A stretch of 64,000 nt of DNA, from NCBI RefSeq assembly GCF_018320785.1, contig NC_054867.1:20852855-20916854 (forward strand), read 5' to 3'. A model generated the notes under the pieces. The model had not been told where the DNA came from. It made no database searches and saw only the letters and a list, made by a program, of their open reading frames with translations. This document shows, one piece after another, positions 39,930 to 49,480 of the stretch; within the stretch, counting starts at the first letter, position 1; each line of letters starts with the position of its first letter. The stretch is from Cheilinus undulatus. Lineage: Eukaryota > Chordata > Actinopteri > Labriformes > Labridae. The translations under genes and the position numbers were made by a program.

Positions 39930-42900
39930 TTAGTCCTCAGCCTCTTTAGTTTCTTTTTTCTTCTTTTTCTTCTTCTTCTCAGTCAAAGGGGTCTCTGGAG
40001 TCTCTTCTGCCTCCACAGTTTCAGTCTTTAGTTTTTTCTTCTTCTTGGCTGGCGTTTCCTCTGCCTCACCACCTGCAGCAGCGGCTTCTGCTTGCTCTGC
40101 CTCAGCTTTTTGTTTCTTTTTCTTCTTAGCCGAGGTCTCCACTGTTCCGTTCTCTACAGCGGGGCTTTCCTCTGCTTGGCCCTCCATCTCCTCTGCTGCA
40201 CGTTTCTTCTTTTTCTTCTTGACCACAGGGGTTTCTACCTCTCCATTCTCCACCTTTGAGAGGATAAAAAGCCAAAATAAGTCTGGAAAAACGGCTGCAC
40301 TCATTTTCTAGGCTAAGCAGGCCAAAAATTTACACATTTCTGTAGCCTTAGAGGGCCTGCGTTGTCTGACTCGCTTCAGTGATCAAGCCCATTGTTTGGG
40401 ACCAGCCAATGGTTCGGAGTCGAGCTGATGTAGCATGTCGTACACTGAGATAGGACCACACATGTGGGTCAAATCGCAAATCAAACATGCATAACCAGAC
40501 ACAAAAATGCAAACTCACCTCAGCTTCACTGTTTGTTTCACCGTTGGCTTCAAGCTCTTGCAACTTCTTTTCACGCTTCTTACGTTTCTTTTCCTTCTTT
40601 TCCAGTTTGCGCTTGATCTCAGCTGCAACATCAGTGGCCTTTAACAAGAGGACAACAAAATGAGCACAATCAGATCGAAAACAAATGAGCAATTTTAAAT
40701 GTTAATACTGCTGTGTCAGGCTCATTAAATCAGTTTTTGCCCTCAGTGATGTCAGGAGAGATTATTTCATCATTCACAGCAGCAAAGATGGCTTGTTTTG
40801 TGTTTTTGCTCACCTCTTTTACAGCATCTTTCATGACATCCACATTCTTCCGCGGCACCTCCCCAGTCTCATAGAAAGACAAACGCTCCTCCACCTGTTC
40901 ACGCAGCTTGTCACCAAAGACACTTGTTGGGACCTCTGTGGGGAATTTTTCAAAAATTAAATCCATGCTGAAGATTACACAGCTTTAGAGTCTTTAACAG
41001 ATGTGTGGCTGTGCTCAGGAATTAGTTTATCAACATCAACCCGAAGGTTAAATACTGTTGACGAAAAATATGAGCATCATTGCAATACTGCCACATGAGT
41101 CCAACCAACACGGTCGTTTCTGTGAAGTATGTCACTTGCCTGAAAAACAGTCAATGCGTGATGCTATGGTGCACTTGTTGGCCAGATATCTGGAGATGCG
41201 ACCTTTGTTCTTGGCTGCAGCACGTCCAATAAAAGTCGAGTGGAAGATGAGTCCATACTTGGGGGTGTTGCCACGTGTCTTCAGGGCTCTGTAAGAAAAT
41301 AAGTAACTTCACAATATAGTTTCAAGCATTTTAATGTTTTCTACCAGGCCCAACAGGAGCCCTCAGCTTTGTGCACACAAATGTAGTTAGGGAAGTATGA
41401 AACTAGTCTGTGGAGAAGCACAGAATTCTTTTTTTTTTTTTTTTAACCATTTGTTTTTTGTTGGGCTGATTTTGAGAGGCAGAGCCACTAAAGTGAACCC
41501 TGGTCTTTCCGTTTAATTCTAATTTGTAAATAGGCAAAAACCAAAGTAATAACACAAGGACATCTATGTGTAGTGCCTAGACTTGCTTTTCAATTTGTCT
41601 ACCTCAGCTCAGCGAGTGGCTGCTCAGACTGTGGGAGTGCATAAGGGCGAGAGGGATCACTCCAAAGAAGACATTAAAAGTCACATCTCCTCCAGTCACC
41701 CTGCTCTGCTCAAGCCCAGCCCTGCCATCACTGCAGCCACTTCTTTCCCCAGCAGGGAGGGGGCGCCCCAGTACCTGAACAGGGCCTTCTCTGCTCCCAG
41801 GATCTGAACGGTGGAGGCCGGGTACTTGGCCAGGTTGGTTAGACTGCCGGCATGAGAGATGAGACGAGCTCCCACCTAATGAGACAAAGAATCATCAGTG
41901 CCATAGACATAGGGAGTGATAGAGATGAGTTTCCAAATGGTTTAGAGACCATCAGCACCGGATGTGGTTGTCATCACATTATTCAGTGGATTGACAGATT
42001 TTGGTATAACATCACTGGTCAGTTCAATTTATACACAGAAAATAACACTCCTCTGCTTACCACTTCTCCAATTAGGGCGGCGAGATTTGGCGCCACCTGG
42101 CTCATCTTAGATCTCAGGTACTCCTGCAGCTCAAGCCGGTAAGCAGCTAGAGACACAACGCGGTCAGAGAACCTCTCAATGTTGATCAGGTCGATGGGAG
42201 AGATGTCCATACCTGAGGGAGAAAATTAAAAGGATGTTTTAAGCTAGTAATTTTAGTACATCAAATATTATAAGCTTTAGAGCAAGGTGCATTTGTTTCT
42301 CCCGACAGGATCCGCAGCAAGGATTTGTGCCTTCACTACAGGTTTATGAGAGAGCTTCTCTGCCCCCCTGTGTTAGGCACCAAGGACAATTATTGGTCCA
42401 GGGTGGGCAAAAAAGGGGCACAATGTGCTCTAAATGTCAGAGATAGGAATTGTCCTAAGATAAAACTAGCACATTTTACATTAGCACACTGGTATCTAAA
42501 GCAAAATAAGACTGCTGACCCATTGAAGAGCGGGATGCATCCAAGATGGCCTGAGCCTTTGCGCTGTCCATTACCACTTCCTCTAAGCTCTCCAGGTTCT
42601 CCTCAGACAACTCTTTTCTGTTTCCAATGAGCTGAGCCAGTTTGCAGTACATTGAGTTGTCTGGCACGATCTTTATCAGCTCTGGGAAGTGATAGCCGTA
42701 CCATTCTCTGCAGATACAAGCCAGAGTAAGTAAAACATGATCTACAACCATCTCATCACACTGTATATCCAATGACATCCTTAGGGGTTGACTGTGCATG
42801 TGAATTAAAGGCAAGTATGTCTCACCCAACAATTTTGCTCCACCAGACAACAGCTGGGAGAGCAGATGTGCTAGGAGAGCTTCATGTTCCTCCTGTTTCT

Positions 42901-43230
42901 ATACAGCCAGCACTCTGGGTGTACTGTCTGCGGTAAGCATTAGGAGGACAAAAATTCCTCGATAAAATTTAAAAAAACAATCCATCCAATTTCAGGGATG
43001 CTTTTTTAATTTGTTAGAAATACCAAAGCCCAGAAACAAAAGCTCCAGAGTTTAAGACACACCACACAAATTCACATGCCAAAAGTCACCACTCCAAAAA
43101 TGTTCAAACATGTAAAATGCTGAAAATCCACCTTCTAAGTTTGTTAAGCACCCACAGTGAATGAGGCCTGCAACACCACCATGCAACACAGCACACCAAC
43201 TACAAAAAAACATTTCCTCTAGCAAACTGC

Positions 43231-43269
<39 letters not shown>

Positions 43270-46200
43270 GGGGAGGAGGGAACTTTACCGAACACGCATT
43301 GAGAACGTGTTGATGTCTTTGTCGAGCTGATCCAGCAGAGCAATCGACTGGATGATCATGTTGTCAACCCGATTCACATTGAACTTGACTTTAGCTCTGG
43401 AGTAGCTGTGACCCAGACCAAGCTGAGCTTTGGAGGCGGCCTGAGCAGTCAGACCCTTCACCAATGAGTGAAAGTGCAGACGCACCCCTGATGGAAAACA
43501 AAAAGAAAGGGTGTGTTTGACTGAAATCTGGCAGCAATAGAAAAATTAAAAGTCTGTTCATGGCTGTTCAGATTTTCAGTATGAACCCTCATGAGTTTCA
43601 GGATCACATTGTCACATCAAAACAGGCCACACCACATCTCAAATTCAGTAGTTTTCAACTGCAATTTTAACAATAAGCCCAGAAACAGTGGGCCCTCACA
43701 GATAATCATTCTCTTTACCTCTGGTGATTTCCGCCACCACACCACCAGTCTGGATGGAAACGCTAAATTCTTCTTGTAAAGCTGCTCCAATTTTAGCATC
43801 TGAAACTCCCAGCACAGCTTTCTTCTTTCCTGAGAGAGGCAAGTTTGTCTCCAGGAACAACTTCAAGTCAGCATGAACCACACCTGGAAGTGAGGGACAG
43901 AAAATAAAGCAACTGTTTAGATCACTGTACAGCAAAGCAATTTCAAATAAGCACCAACTTGAATTGCATTCACACTGCAAGCCTCATGAAGCAATTGGTC
44001 ACTCTTTTCAACCATGCCGAAAAGACTTGAGACTTTGGGGTTTTATTCTGAGGAGAAACAGTGAAATCTGGTGGCTTGCTAAAATAATCACAGCCCTTAA
44101 TTAGAGGGGAGAATAGTCACATCTCACCATTTCAATCTCAAATTTCTGCAGTAAGTCATAAAGTTGCATGTTCCTTCTTTGAGTTCTAGAAATGTGCAGC
44201 CATTTTACATAGCCTCTTTCACTGTGATAAAACAAAGTGCTCATTAAGAAAAATCTTTACAGCTGGATTTGATAATGCTAGTCATAAAAGTCTTCATAGT
44301 CCAAGTAGACATTTCCACTGTGGCCAAAAACTGCTGTTAGACTGACACGAGCTCTGGCGCCACTTGCCCACCACTACTTAATTACTTTGTCTACTCACAT
44401 TACTGTATAATGTGGCATGGATCTGGCTCCTTTGTTAACTTCAATGGACATTCTGATTAAGGTTAATTTGGCTTGCAGCGTGAGAGCAGTATTAGGGTGT
44501 ACTCACACTAGGCCATCTGTACCGTGCCTGGGCCCGTTTCAGCCTAAAGTCTGGTACGTTTGGCTAGTGTGAGTGCAATTTCTTCTGTGCTTCGGTGCGG
44601 CACACTTCGCAGGCCCAGCACGGATGGACAAGGTGGGCCTAGGCACGGCATGGATGCAAATGAAGGAGCACAAGCGTGGGAATGTGATGTAGCGTGAAGT
44701 AACAACAAGAGGACCCGCCTCAGAGAGCCCACAAGGGAGCAGCTGCATGCCGGAGACAGCAGGATCCCAGCCCAGTCCACATTTCTGACCAGTTTCTGGC
44801 AAAGTCAGGCTTTAATGACTGTAAGAGGATTTTTGGTTTTTAAAATAAAGCTTCTTCCCTTGTTTTAGTCACAAACAGCAGCTCACAGGATAACAAACAC
44901 CTTTCATCCTCCGTGCGTAAAGGACAGTGCCAGATACGCGGACAAGTGTGTGCCGGGGTTAATCACGTGGCTGATTTAACCTCTTATTAAAAAATTATAC
45001 GGCCAAACTATCATCCACTGAAATAACTTACCTCTAATTCTATTTCATGTCACCAAGAAGTGAGAGTGGGATCTTGATCACTGATGTTTGAACGGAGCAT
45101 TGTTTATTAATCCTGAGGCATTTTCACCTCCAGCTCTCATCAGATGGTTAAAATCGCTCTCGCCACAGTAAAAAAACCTTTAACTAAACATTTAATCCTG
45201 CTCTGGACACGAGAGCTTGTTTGGTGCATCAGGCATCCAGGATTACGCTGAGAAAAGGCACAGTTAGTGGCGCATTAAGGAATGCCAAGGGGATCCAAGA
45301 TTGTATAAGGACACGCAAAGGGACGACTGTTGGGGCTCATACGAGTTAAAAAGTCCAGGTTTCATTCAGCAGAATTGCTTGGAACTCTGAGCAGGCTCCA
45401 GATTATGTGCTGTGACCAATAACTCTCTGCTATGAACCGCTTTCTCTCTCTCTCCTCACTGGGTTCTGTATAGTTAATGTAGCTGATTCCAGGTCAGGGA
45501 AAATAATTCTGGTGTCAGATCAGATATCGTATAAATCCGTAACTTTTTTACAGCCTAAAAAAACAACACTTAAGCATACTGAGTCATCAACGGTGGATGC
45601 TTCGTGTAATAAAGCTGGCGTGTGACGTATCTGTGCCCAGGCCTGGATGCGTTGAGCAGTGAGAGTGCGGGAGAAAGGGGGGACAGGGGAAGGGGTCAAA
45701 TGGGCTTCAGCATGGTTAGAATACGACACGGTACAGATGGCCTAGTGTCAGTACACCCTTAGGGTGTATTCACACCTGTGGCTCGTTTGGTTTGTTCCAA
45801 TTTAGGGGCAAAAATGATACATTTGTTTCAGCTGTCACTCGGTTCGTTTGAGTTCACAGGACAAAAGTCTCTTAAACAATTGCCATGTGCGATTCAATTT
45901 GTCCCTCACTGGTCAGCAATCTTACCCGGAAGGCGGGGGAGTTTCCTTATCTACATTCATTCAGGTTCTTAAACCGCTTTCCAAGGGGAAAACAACAGCC
46001 ATGGAGCATCAGCGTGTGTGGCTAGTTTTTTTTTTTTCAATAGAATTCATCTGGATAATGTACCAATGTTCGCTACATCAACAAAACATGCATTTTTTTC
46101 GACAGTCAAGACTGCATCTGGAAAAACTGGGATCTCGACCCGTTTGTTTTGTCCCGCATCCGAGTGCGATTGCTGTGTTTACACATCTCCAAACGAACCG

Positions 46201-47617
46201 GACTGGGGGGGGGGGGGGGCTCACTGTTTCGGAACAACTGCCCCAACGAGCCAGGTGTGAATACACCCTTAATGACCAAAACCAGTTGGGCTCCCTCAAT
46301 TTTACCTACATTCTGAATACTTGGGCAACTTTAGTATATAAAATTGTGCGCAACAATTTGCTCAGGCATCCTGGATTATGTTTGGCTGGTCTGTAAACTC
46401 AAAGTTATCTTCACCTACTAATCAAGTAAACCAAAGATTTGCAATTGCTTACAGACTGCTTGAACAAAAAACTTCAGTAATGTCAGGATATTTTAAAAGG
46501 CTTTCCTCAGATGTTCAGGGTTAATATTAGCTGTCATCACAGTAATTCAGTGGATTGACAGATTGTTGAAACATCATTACAACTGAGGAATAACCAAAAT
46601 AAAAAAATATCAAGATGTAAGCTTGCCTTCAGAGATGGCATTCATGTTCTCCAGAGCAGCCTGGGCTGACTTGAAGGGAAAAAAGGCTGCCAGGCTCACC
46701 ATGCTGTTAAACTTTCCAATGCTCAGCACACTCTCCTCAACCTGAAATGCACAAAAAGGCGTCAATCAACGACTACATAATCCGGGAAATTGATTAAAAC
46801 GACATAAAAGGCCGAGTATGAGGACCCACCTGCGGAAGCAACATGCCGATCTCCTCCACTTCTTTGACGGCGAACAGCGCGTAGCCCGCCGCATGCTCGA
46901 ATAACACGTGCAGCAGCACCTGGGAGGGTAAGTATTTATTGGAAACTTAGCCACATAAGGCATACAGAATAAGTATAACAATACTGTAAAAAAAACTTGT
47001 AGTAAATTTTTCATCAATTTGTTTACAGTGGTGTTTACCAGTCTACACGTGTTAACAGTAAAGCCCAACATTTTCTCACACATTGTCTATAGCACTTCTA
47101 GAGTCAGGCAAATTAAACTTTTGATTTGTTAAAAGACGGTTATACTTCTTTACACTTAGTAACTTGTACCACTGCTACTACCTTTCCGCGCAACCACGTT
47201 GTCCCTACGATAACCCCACGTGTTAAACGGGCCCTAGCTTCAAGACGGCTACCATGAAGCTAAAAAAATGCTAGCAGACGAGCTAACTGCAACCCAGCAT
47301 CCCAAAGCTTTTTCATTATTATAGGATACAGTATGAGTTCAAATAAGGGCCGCAGAATGCGATGTGATTCCTACGACTGTCAACTGAATGCATGTCTACA
47401 GCCAGTAATCACTGTAAAAGAACTTAACATTAGTGTCTTCTAACTTAATCTTAGCCATGGGTGGCTACACTGATGTCGTGAGGGCCTTAACCCAGACACG
47501 CCAAAAGTACTACATAGCTCTGCTTATATCGCAACTGATATCTAAAACTTATATCAAGGATACAATGCAACAGATTCTGCAAACACTCTAAACAACGAGC
47601 TACATTTCTCTTACCAT
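39930..47617 (-). CDS. nop56: NOP56, core protein of box C/D snoRNPs (complete, 575 aa), snoRNA host gene
   Basis: Coding exons in order of transcription: 47617-47615 (ATG alone), 46919-46830, 46741-46627, 43883-43719, 43487-43289, 42707-42520, 42212-42061, 41875-41775, 41288-41140, 40935-40814, 40638-40519, 40253-39930 (TAA). The lengths sum to 576 codons. NOP5NT domain about residues 2-65 ([20 protein letters not shown]), coiled-coil, then the Nop domain about 170-400 with [34 protein letters not shown] and [20 protein letters not shown], all nearly identical to human NOP56. The C-terminal exon is a Lys-block/acidic tail. NOP56 pairs with NOP58, fibrillarin and SNU13 to 2'-O-methylate rRNA in the nucleolus. 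Introns 3 and 9 have GC donors (AG|GCAAG); all others are GT. At least seven introns carry a snoRNA. Human NOP56 is 594 aa; the tail differs most. Confidence 0.97.
40360..40490 (-). ncRNA. Box H/ACA snoRNA candidate in nop56 intron 11
   Basis: Hairpin 1: GCATGT (40490-40485) pairs with ACATGC; the upper stem GACCCACA/TGTGGTC pairs with one bulge. H box ACATCA follows. Hairpin 2: GACTC pairs with GAGTC, with an upper 6-bp CCATTG/CAATGG stem and open pocket arms. ACA at 40365-40363 sits three nucleotides before the 3' end. Length 131 nt; 106 nt upstream of the 3' splice site, matching the 107 nt of the intron 5 RNA. Target not identified. Confidence 0.75.
40708..40782 (-). ncRNA. snord57: SNORD57 (U57) box C/D snoRNA in nop56 intron 10
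   Basis: Minus strand: 8-bp perfect terminal stem CTGCTGTG (40782-40775) with CACAGCAG (40715-40708), consensus C box ATGATGA (40773-40767), D box CTGA (40719-40716). The antisense element upstream of D is complementary over 16 nt to GCTCATTAAATCAGTT of 18S rRNA, and the fifth-nucleotide rule selects the A of GCUCA, the known U57 methylation site (A99 in human numbering). It ends 69 nt upstream of the 3' splice site. Human SNORD57 also resides in NOP56. Confidence 0.92.
41011..41085 (-). ncRNA. Box C/D snoRNA in nop56 intron 9, SNORD86-like by position
   Basis: Minus strand: C box ATGATGC (41080-41074), D box CTGA (41018-41015), a short TGC/GCA closing stem, and internal TTGATGTTGAT that may act as C'. 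The 3' end is 75 nt upstream of the 3' splice site and the 5' end ~53 nt below the GC donor of intron 9. Its antisense sequence is not that of SNORD56 or SNORD57. Location just before the SNORD57 intron makes it the best SNORD86 counterpart, but that identity rests on position and not on sequence I can verify. Confidence 0.6.
41947..42020 (-). ncRNA. Box C/D snoRNA in nop56 intron 7, SNORD110-like
   Basis: Minus strand: a 5-bp terminal stem GACCA (42020-42016) with TGGTC (41951-41947), C box GTGATGT (42015-42009), D' CTGA (41986-41983), C' GTGATGA (41977-41971), D CTGA (41955-41952). The D' antisense element is complementary to GGATTGACAGATT (13 nt) of 18S rRNA, the same site as the intron 3 copy. 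The 3' end lies 71 nt upstream of the 3' splice site. The D antisense element differs fully from that of the intron 3 copy. Confidence 0.85.
42291..42420 (-). ncRNA. Box H/ACA snoRNA candidate in nop56 intron 6
   Basis: Hairpin 1: TGCCCC (42420-42415) pairs with GGGGCA (42366-42361); inside, CACC/GGTG and GGAC/GTCC stems form above an open pocket. H box AGAGAA (42361-42356) overlaps the stem end. Hairpin 2: TCTCTC pairs with GGGAGA (one GU), with an upper ATCC/GGAT loop. ACA at 42296-42294, three nucleotides from the end. Length 130 nt; the end is 78 nt upstream of the 3' splice site. Target unknown; it could be the SNORA51 counterpart instead of the intron 5 RNA. Confidence 0.7.
42815..42948 (-). 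ncRNA. Box H/ACA snoRNA candidate in nop56 intron 5
   Basis: Hairpin 1 is closed by TCCTCC (42948-42943) with GGAGGA, and has an upper ACAG/CTGT plus CCAG/CTGG stem. The H box ACATGA follows immediately. Hairpin 2 is closed by CTCTCC with GGGTGAG and has an upper stem in which 10 of 11 positions pair (TGCTCTCCCAG with CTGGTGGAGCA). ACA is at 42820-42818, exactly three nucleotides before the predicted 3' end. The ~134 nt length and hairpin-hinge-hairpin-tail order fit the class. Target unknown; SNORA51 in human NOP56 is one possible counterpart. Confidence 0.7.
43562..43628 (-). ncRNA. Candidate box C/D snoRNA in nop56 intron 4
   Basis: Minus strand: C-like TTGATGT (43614-43620), D' CTGA (43598-43601), D CTGA (43568-43571). 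The terminal stem is GGC-(C)-TGT with ACA-GCC. The 3' end is 74 nt upstream of the 3' splice site, the normal spacing for intronic C/D snoRNAs. The C box is off-consensus at two positions and I do not recognise the rRNA target of either antisense element. Confidence 0.5.
44495..45758. mobile_element. PIF/Harbinger-like non-autonomous element 1 in nop56 intron 3
   Basis: Ends GGGTGTACTCACACTAGGCC at 44495 and its near-perfect inverse ending at 45758, with CATCTGTACCGTG continuing in both. TTA flanks both sides (44492-44494 and 45759-45761), the 3-bp TWA duplication of PIF/Harbinger elements. No transposase frame. Confidence 0.75.
45762..46268. mobile_element. PIF/Harbinger-like non-autonomous element 2, abutting element 1
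   Basis: Ends GGGTGTATTCACACCTGTGG... at 45762 and the inverse CCAGGTGTGAATACACCC at 46268, flanked by TTA (45759-45761 shared with element 1; 46269-46271). It contains a G18 run near 46205. The termini share GGGTGTA-TCACAC with element 1 but the interiors differ. Confidence 0.75.
46511..46583 (-). ncRNA. Box C/D snoRNA in nop56 intron 3, SNORD110-like copy
   Basis: On the minus strand: C box ATGATGT (46571-46577), D' CTGA (46547-46550), C' GTGATGA (46534-46540), D CTGA (46515-46518), with a short TGT/ACA closing stem. The element upstream of D' is complementary to GGATTGACAGATTG (14 nt), a stretch I recognise from the 3' half of 18S rRNA; the fifth-nucleotide rule points to a U in GGAUUG, the site assigned to SNORD110. 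It lies ~45 nt below the GC donor of intron 3 and 2.6 kb above the 3' splice site, which is atypical; transposon insertions explain the distance. Confidence 0.75.
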
Positions 47618-47760
47618 GATTAGTAAATCTTCTCAGCAGCACGCAACGCGTGTCTGCCCCTTCTTCTTCACCTCGAGAAATAGACGGCGTCACTCGTTTC
47701 AGCGATCTTCCACATGAACCAAATAACGCGATACTAGCTAATCATCGCGAGACCAGACCG
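47618..47760 (-). promoter_or_regulatory. nop56: nop56 5' UTR and CpG promoter with TCTCGCGA element
   Basis: Upstream of the ATG exon lies a CG-containing block. It holds TCTCGCGA (minus strand, 47745-47752), the core of the BANP/ZBTB33-type TCTCGCGAGA element found in essential-gene promoters, and a GGCGG/ATGGCGG YY1-like core at about 47756-47764. The start site should lie between 47640 and 47740; I could not assign a clear 5'TOP start. Confidence 0.5.
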
Positions 47761-48639
47761 CCATGAAAGAAAGCCCTCCACCTTCTGGTTATTCATGCAG
47801 CACTGCAGGAAAATGTGTAGGTAAATACAATATTTAAGGATTATAATTTAACTATCACTACTTCTGTGAATATTTTTCTTCGTCTCTGCTCTCTCCATAG
47901 CAATTCACACCGGGCCTCACAAAAATACCTACCTAAGTTCAATAGAAATCTTTGGGCAGCGTACCAGAAGTACTACATGTTTCAGCTTTCTGTGGCTGAT
48001 TAAAGCCTCAGTAAAGTTTAACAGGACGCCAATCTTTAGTAAAAGAGCCTCTTTTAAAGCTATCCCCCCATGTCACAAACACAAGTCTTTTAAGGGGGGC
48101 AGCATTTTATTAAATAGCTAAATGGTACCATAACCCTTCCATTACAGCTCTGTGCTGCTTGAAAAAGGCTTTATTACACACCCCATCACCTTTTACTCCA
48201 CATTTCAAAAACTGTAGATTCAGTTGTTTCATTTGAACGGATGTGGCCATGATCTAAACTTTAAAGTCATTAGGGTAAAAACCTGATCTCATGGGACATT
48301 TTAAAGGACTAATGGTCATTTTTGTCAAACCCCCTAAAGACACAATTTTTCTTTGTACTATTGAGATTCAGCTTCAGATGTGGACTTGACTTAGAGGGCA
48401 ACTTAGTTTTTGCAGTCTACCAAGACAATACATAAATACTTTTTCATACAGACAGCAGGATGCTAGAGACTATAAGAAATAAGTTAGTACACTGATATAG
48501 GCTAGATGCTCACTGGCATGCTGACCCCTCCCCCATCCTTAATTAATGGCACACACAAGAATTAAAATACACATCTGAGGAAAATGATAAATAGATATAG
48601 ATGATAGATAAAACCAGAGGTAGAGAGAGTATAGGACTA

Positions 48640-48790
48640 TAACGATCAAGTAAAAGTACAGGTACTCTGGCTAAAATGTACGTAGGTAAATTTTAAAGTA
48701 CTGGCCTATAAATCTACTCAAGTAAAAGGGAAAAGTATTTAGTTTGAAGTTTACTTAAAGTACTGAGTAGATACTAGGGTTTAGCCATTA
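48640..48790. repeat. AAGTACT-rich dispersed repeat, solo fragment
   Basis: Words such as CTACTCAAGTAAAAGGGAAA and TTTACTTAAAGTACTGAGTA match the left end of the hAT-like element at 61104. Confidence 0.6.
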
Positions 48791-48929
48791 AAAGAAAAAT
48801 AGATTAAATCACAATATGGCCTACTGCAAATTTCAAATTCTAGAAGGTGCAATTTTTCTTTAACATGAAATGAGGATCAAAACACCAGTGCCTTTTTTGC
48901 CTTTTTTTTCAGCAGAGATGTTATCCTCT

Positions 48930-49480
48930 ACACCAGTGTTTCCCAACTATTTTTCTTTGGAGCCCCCCCTACACGCTCCTCAAAAAAGCAGAGCCCCCCT
49001 AGGACCCAAGAGAGAAGAAAAAGTGACATATCGCGGCCAAAAATCAACATAGATTTTAACTGTTTCACTGATACAATCCTAAAAAAGGTCCATGCATACT
49101 TTTCTTAACAAAAGAACTTTGTATGAACTACTGTATAACTGCTTTATCATGGTTTTAGTCAATTTCCTGCCCGAGAATCAAAACAAAAGGCCTGTTTCCT
49201 GTATATTAACATTAAACCCAATGATGGACATGACAGCCCTAGAAATATGTAGCTTGAACATTGTAGTTAATCACCCCCTTGTGGCTGACTGCAGTAAAGT
49301 GATAAGGACTGATCATACAGTTCATACATAAAAATTACTTACAGTTTGAAACAATAACCTGTTAATTAGACCAAAACATTTATTCAATTTTACTTTATTT
49401 GAAAGTCTGACCCCCAAAGTGTCTGTCAAGGCAAAATCTGGCCCTTTTACAAATGTAGTTGATGACCCTGCTCTACACAT
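48930..49480. repeat. Dispersed repeat
   Basis: Left part CAGTGTTTCCCAACTATTTT, with CCCCCCT boxes, and right part ending AATGTAGTTGATGACCCTGC resemble termini of common fish non-autonomous DNA repeats. They may be two different fragments. Confidence 0.4.

Noticed and set aside
41340-41470. Possible snoRNA in nop56 intron 8
   Set aside because: A CTGA lies 75 nt from the 3' splice site and GCCCAACA/TGTTGGGC form an inverted repeat, but no C box, closing stem or H/ACA order could be assembled.
46920-47612. SCA36-type GGCCTG repeat in nop56 intron 1
   Set aside because: Searched for and absent in this intron.
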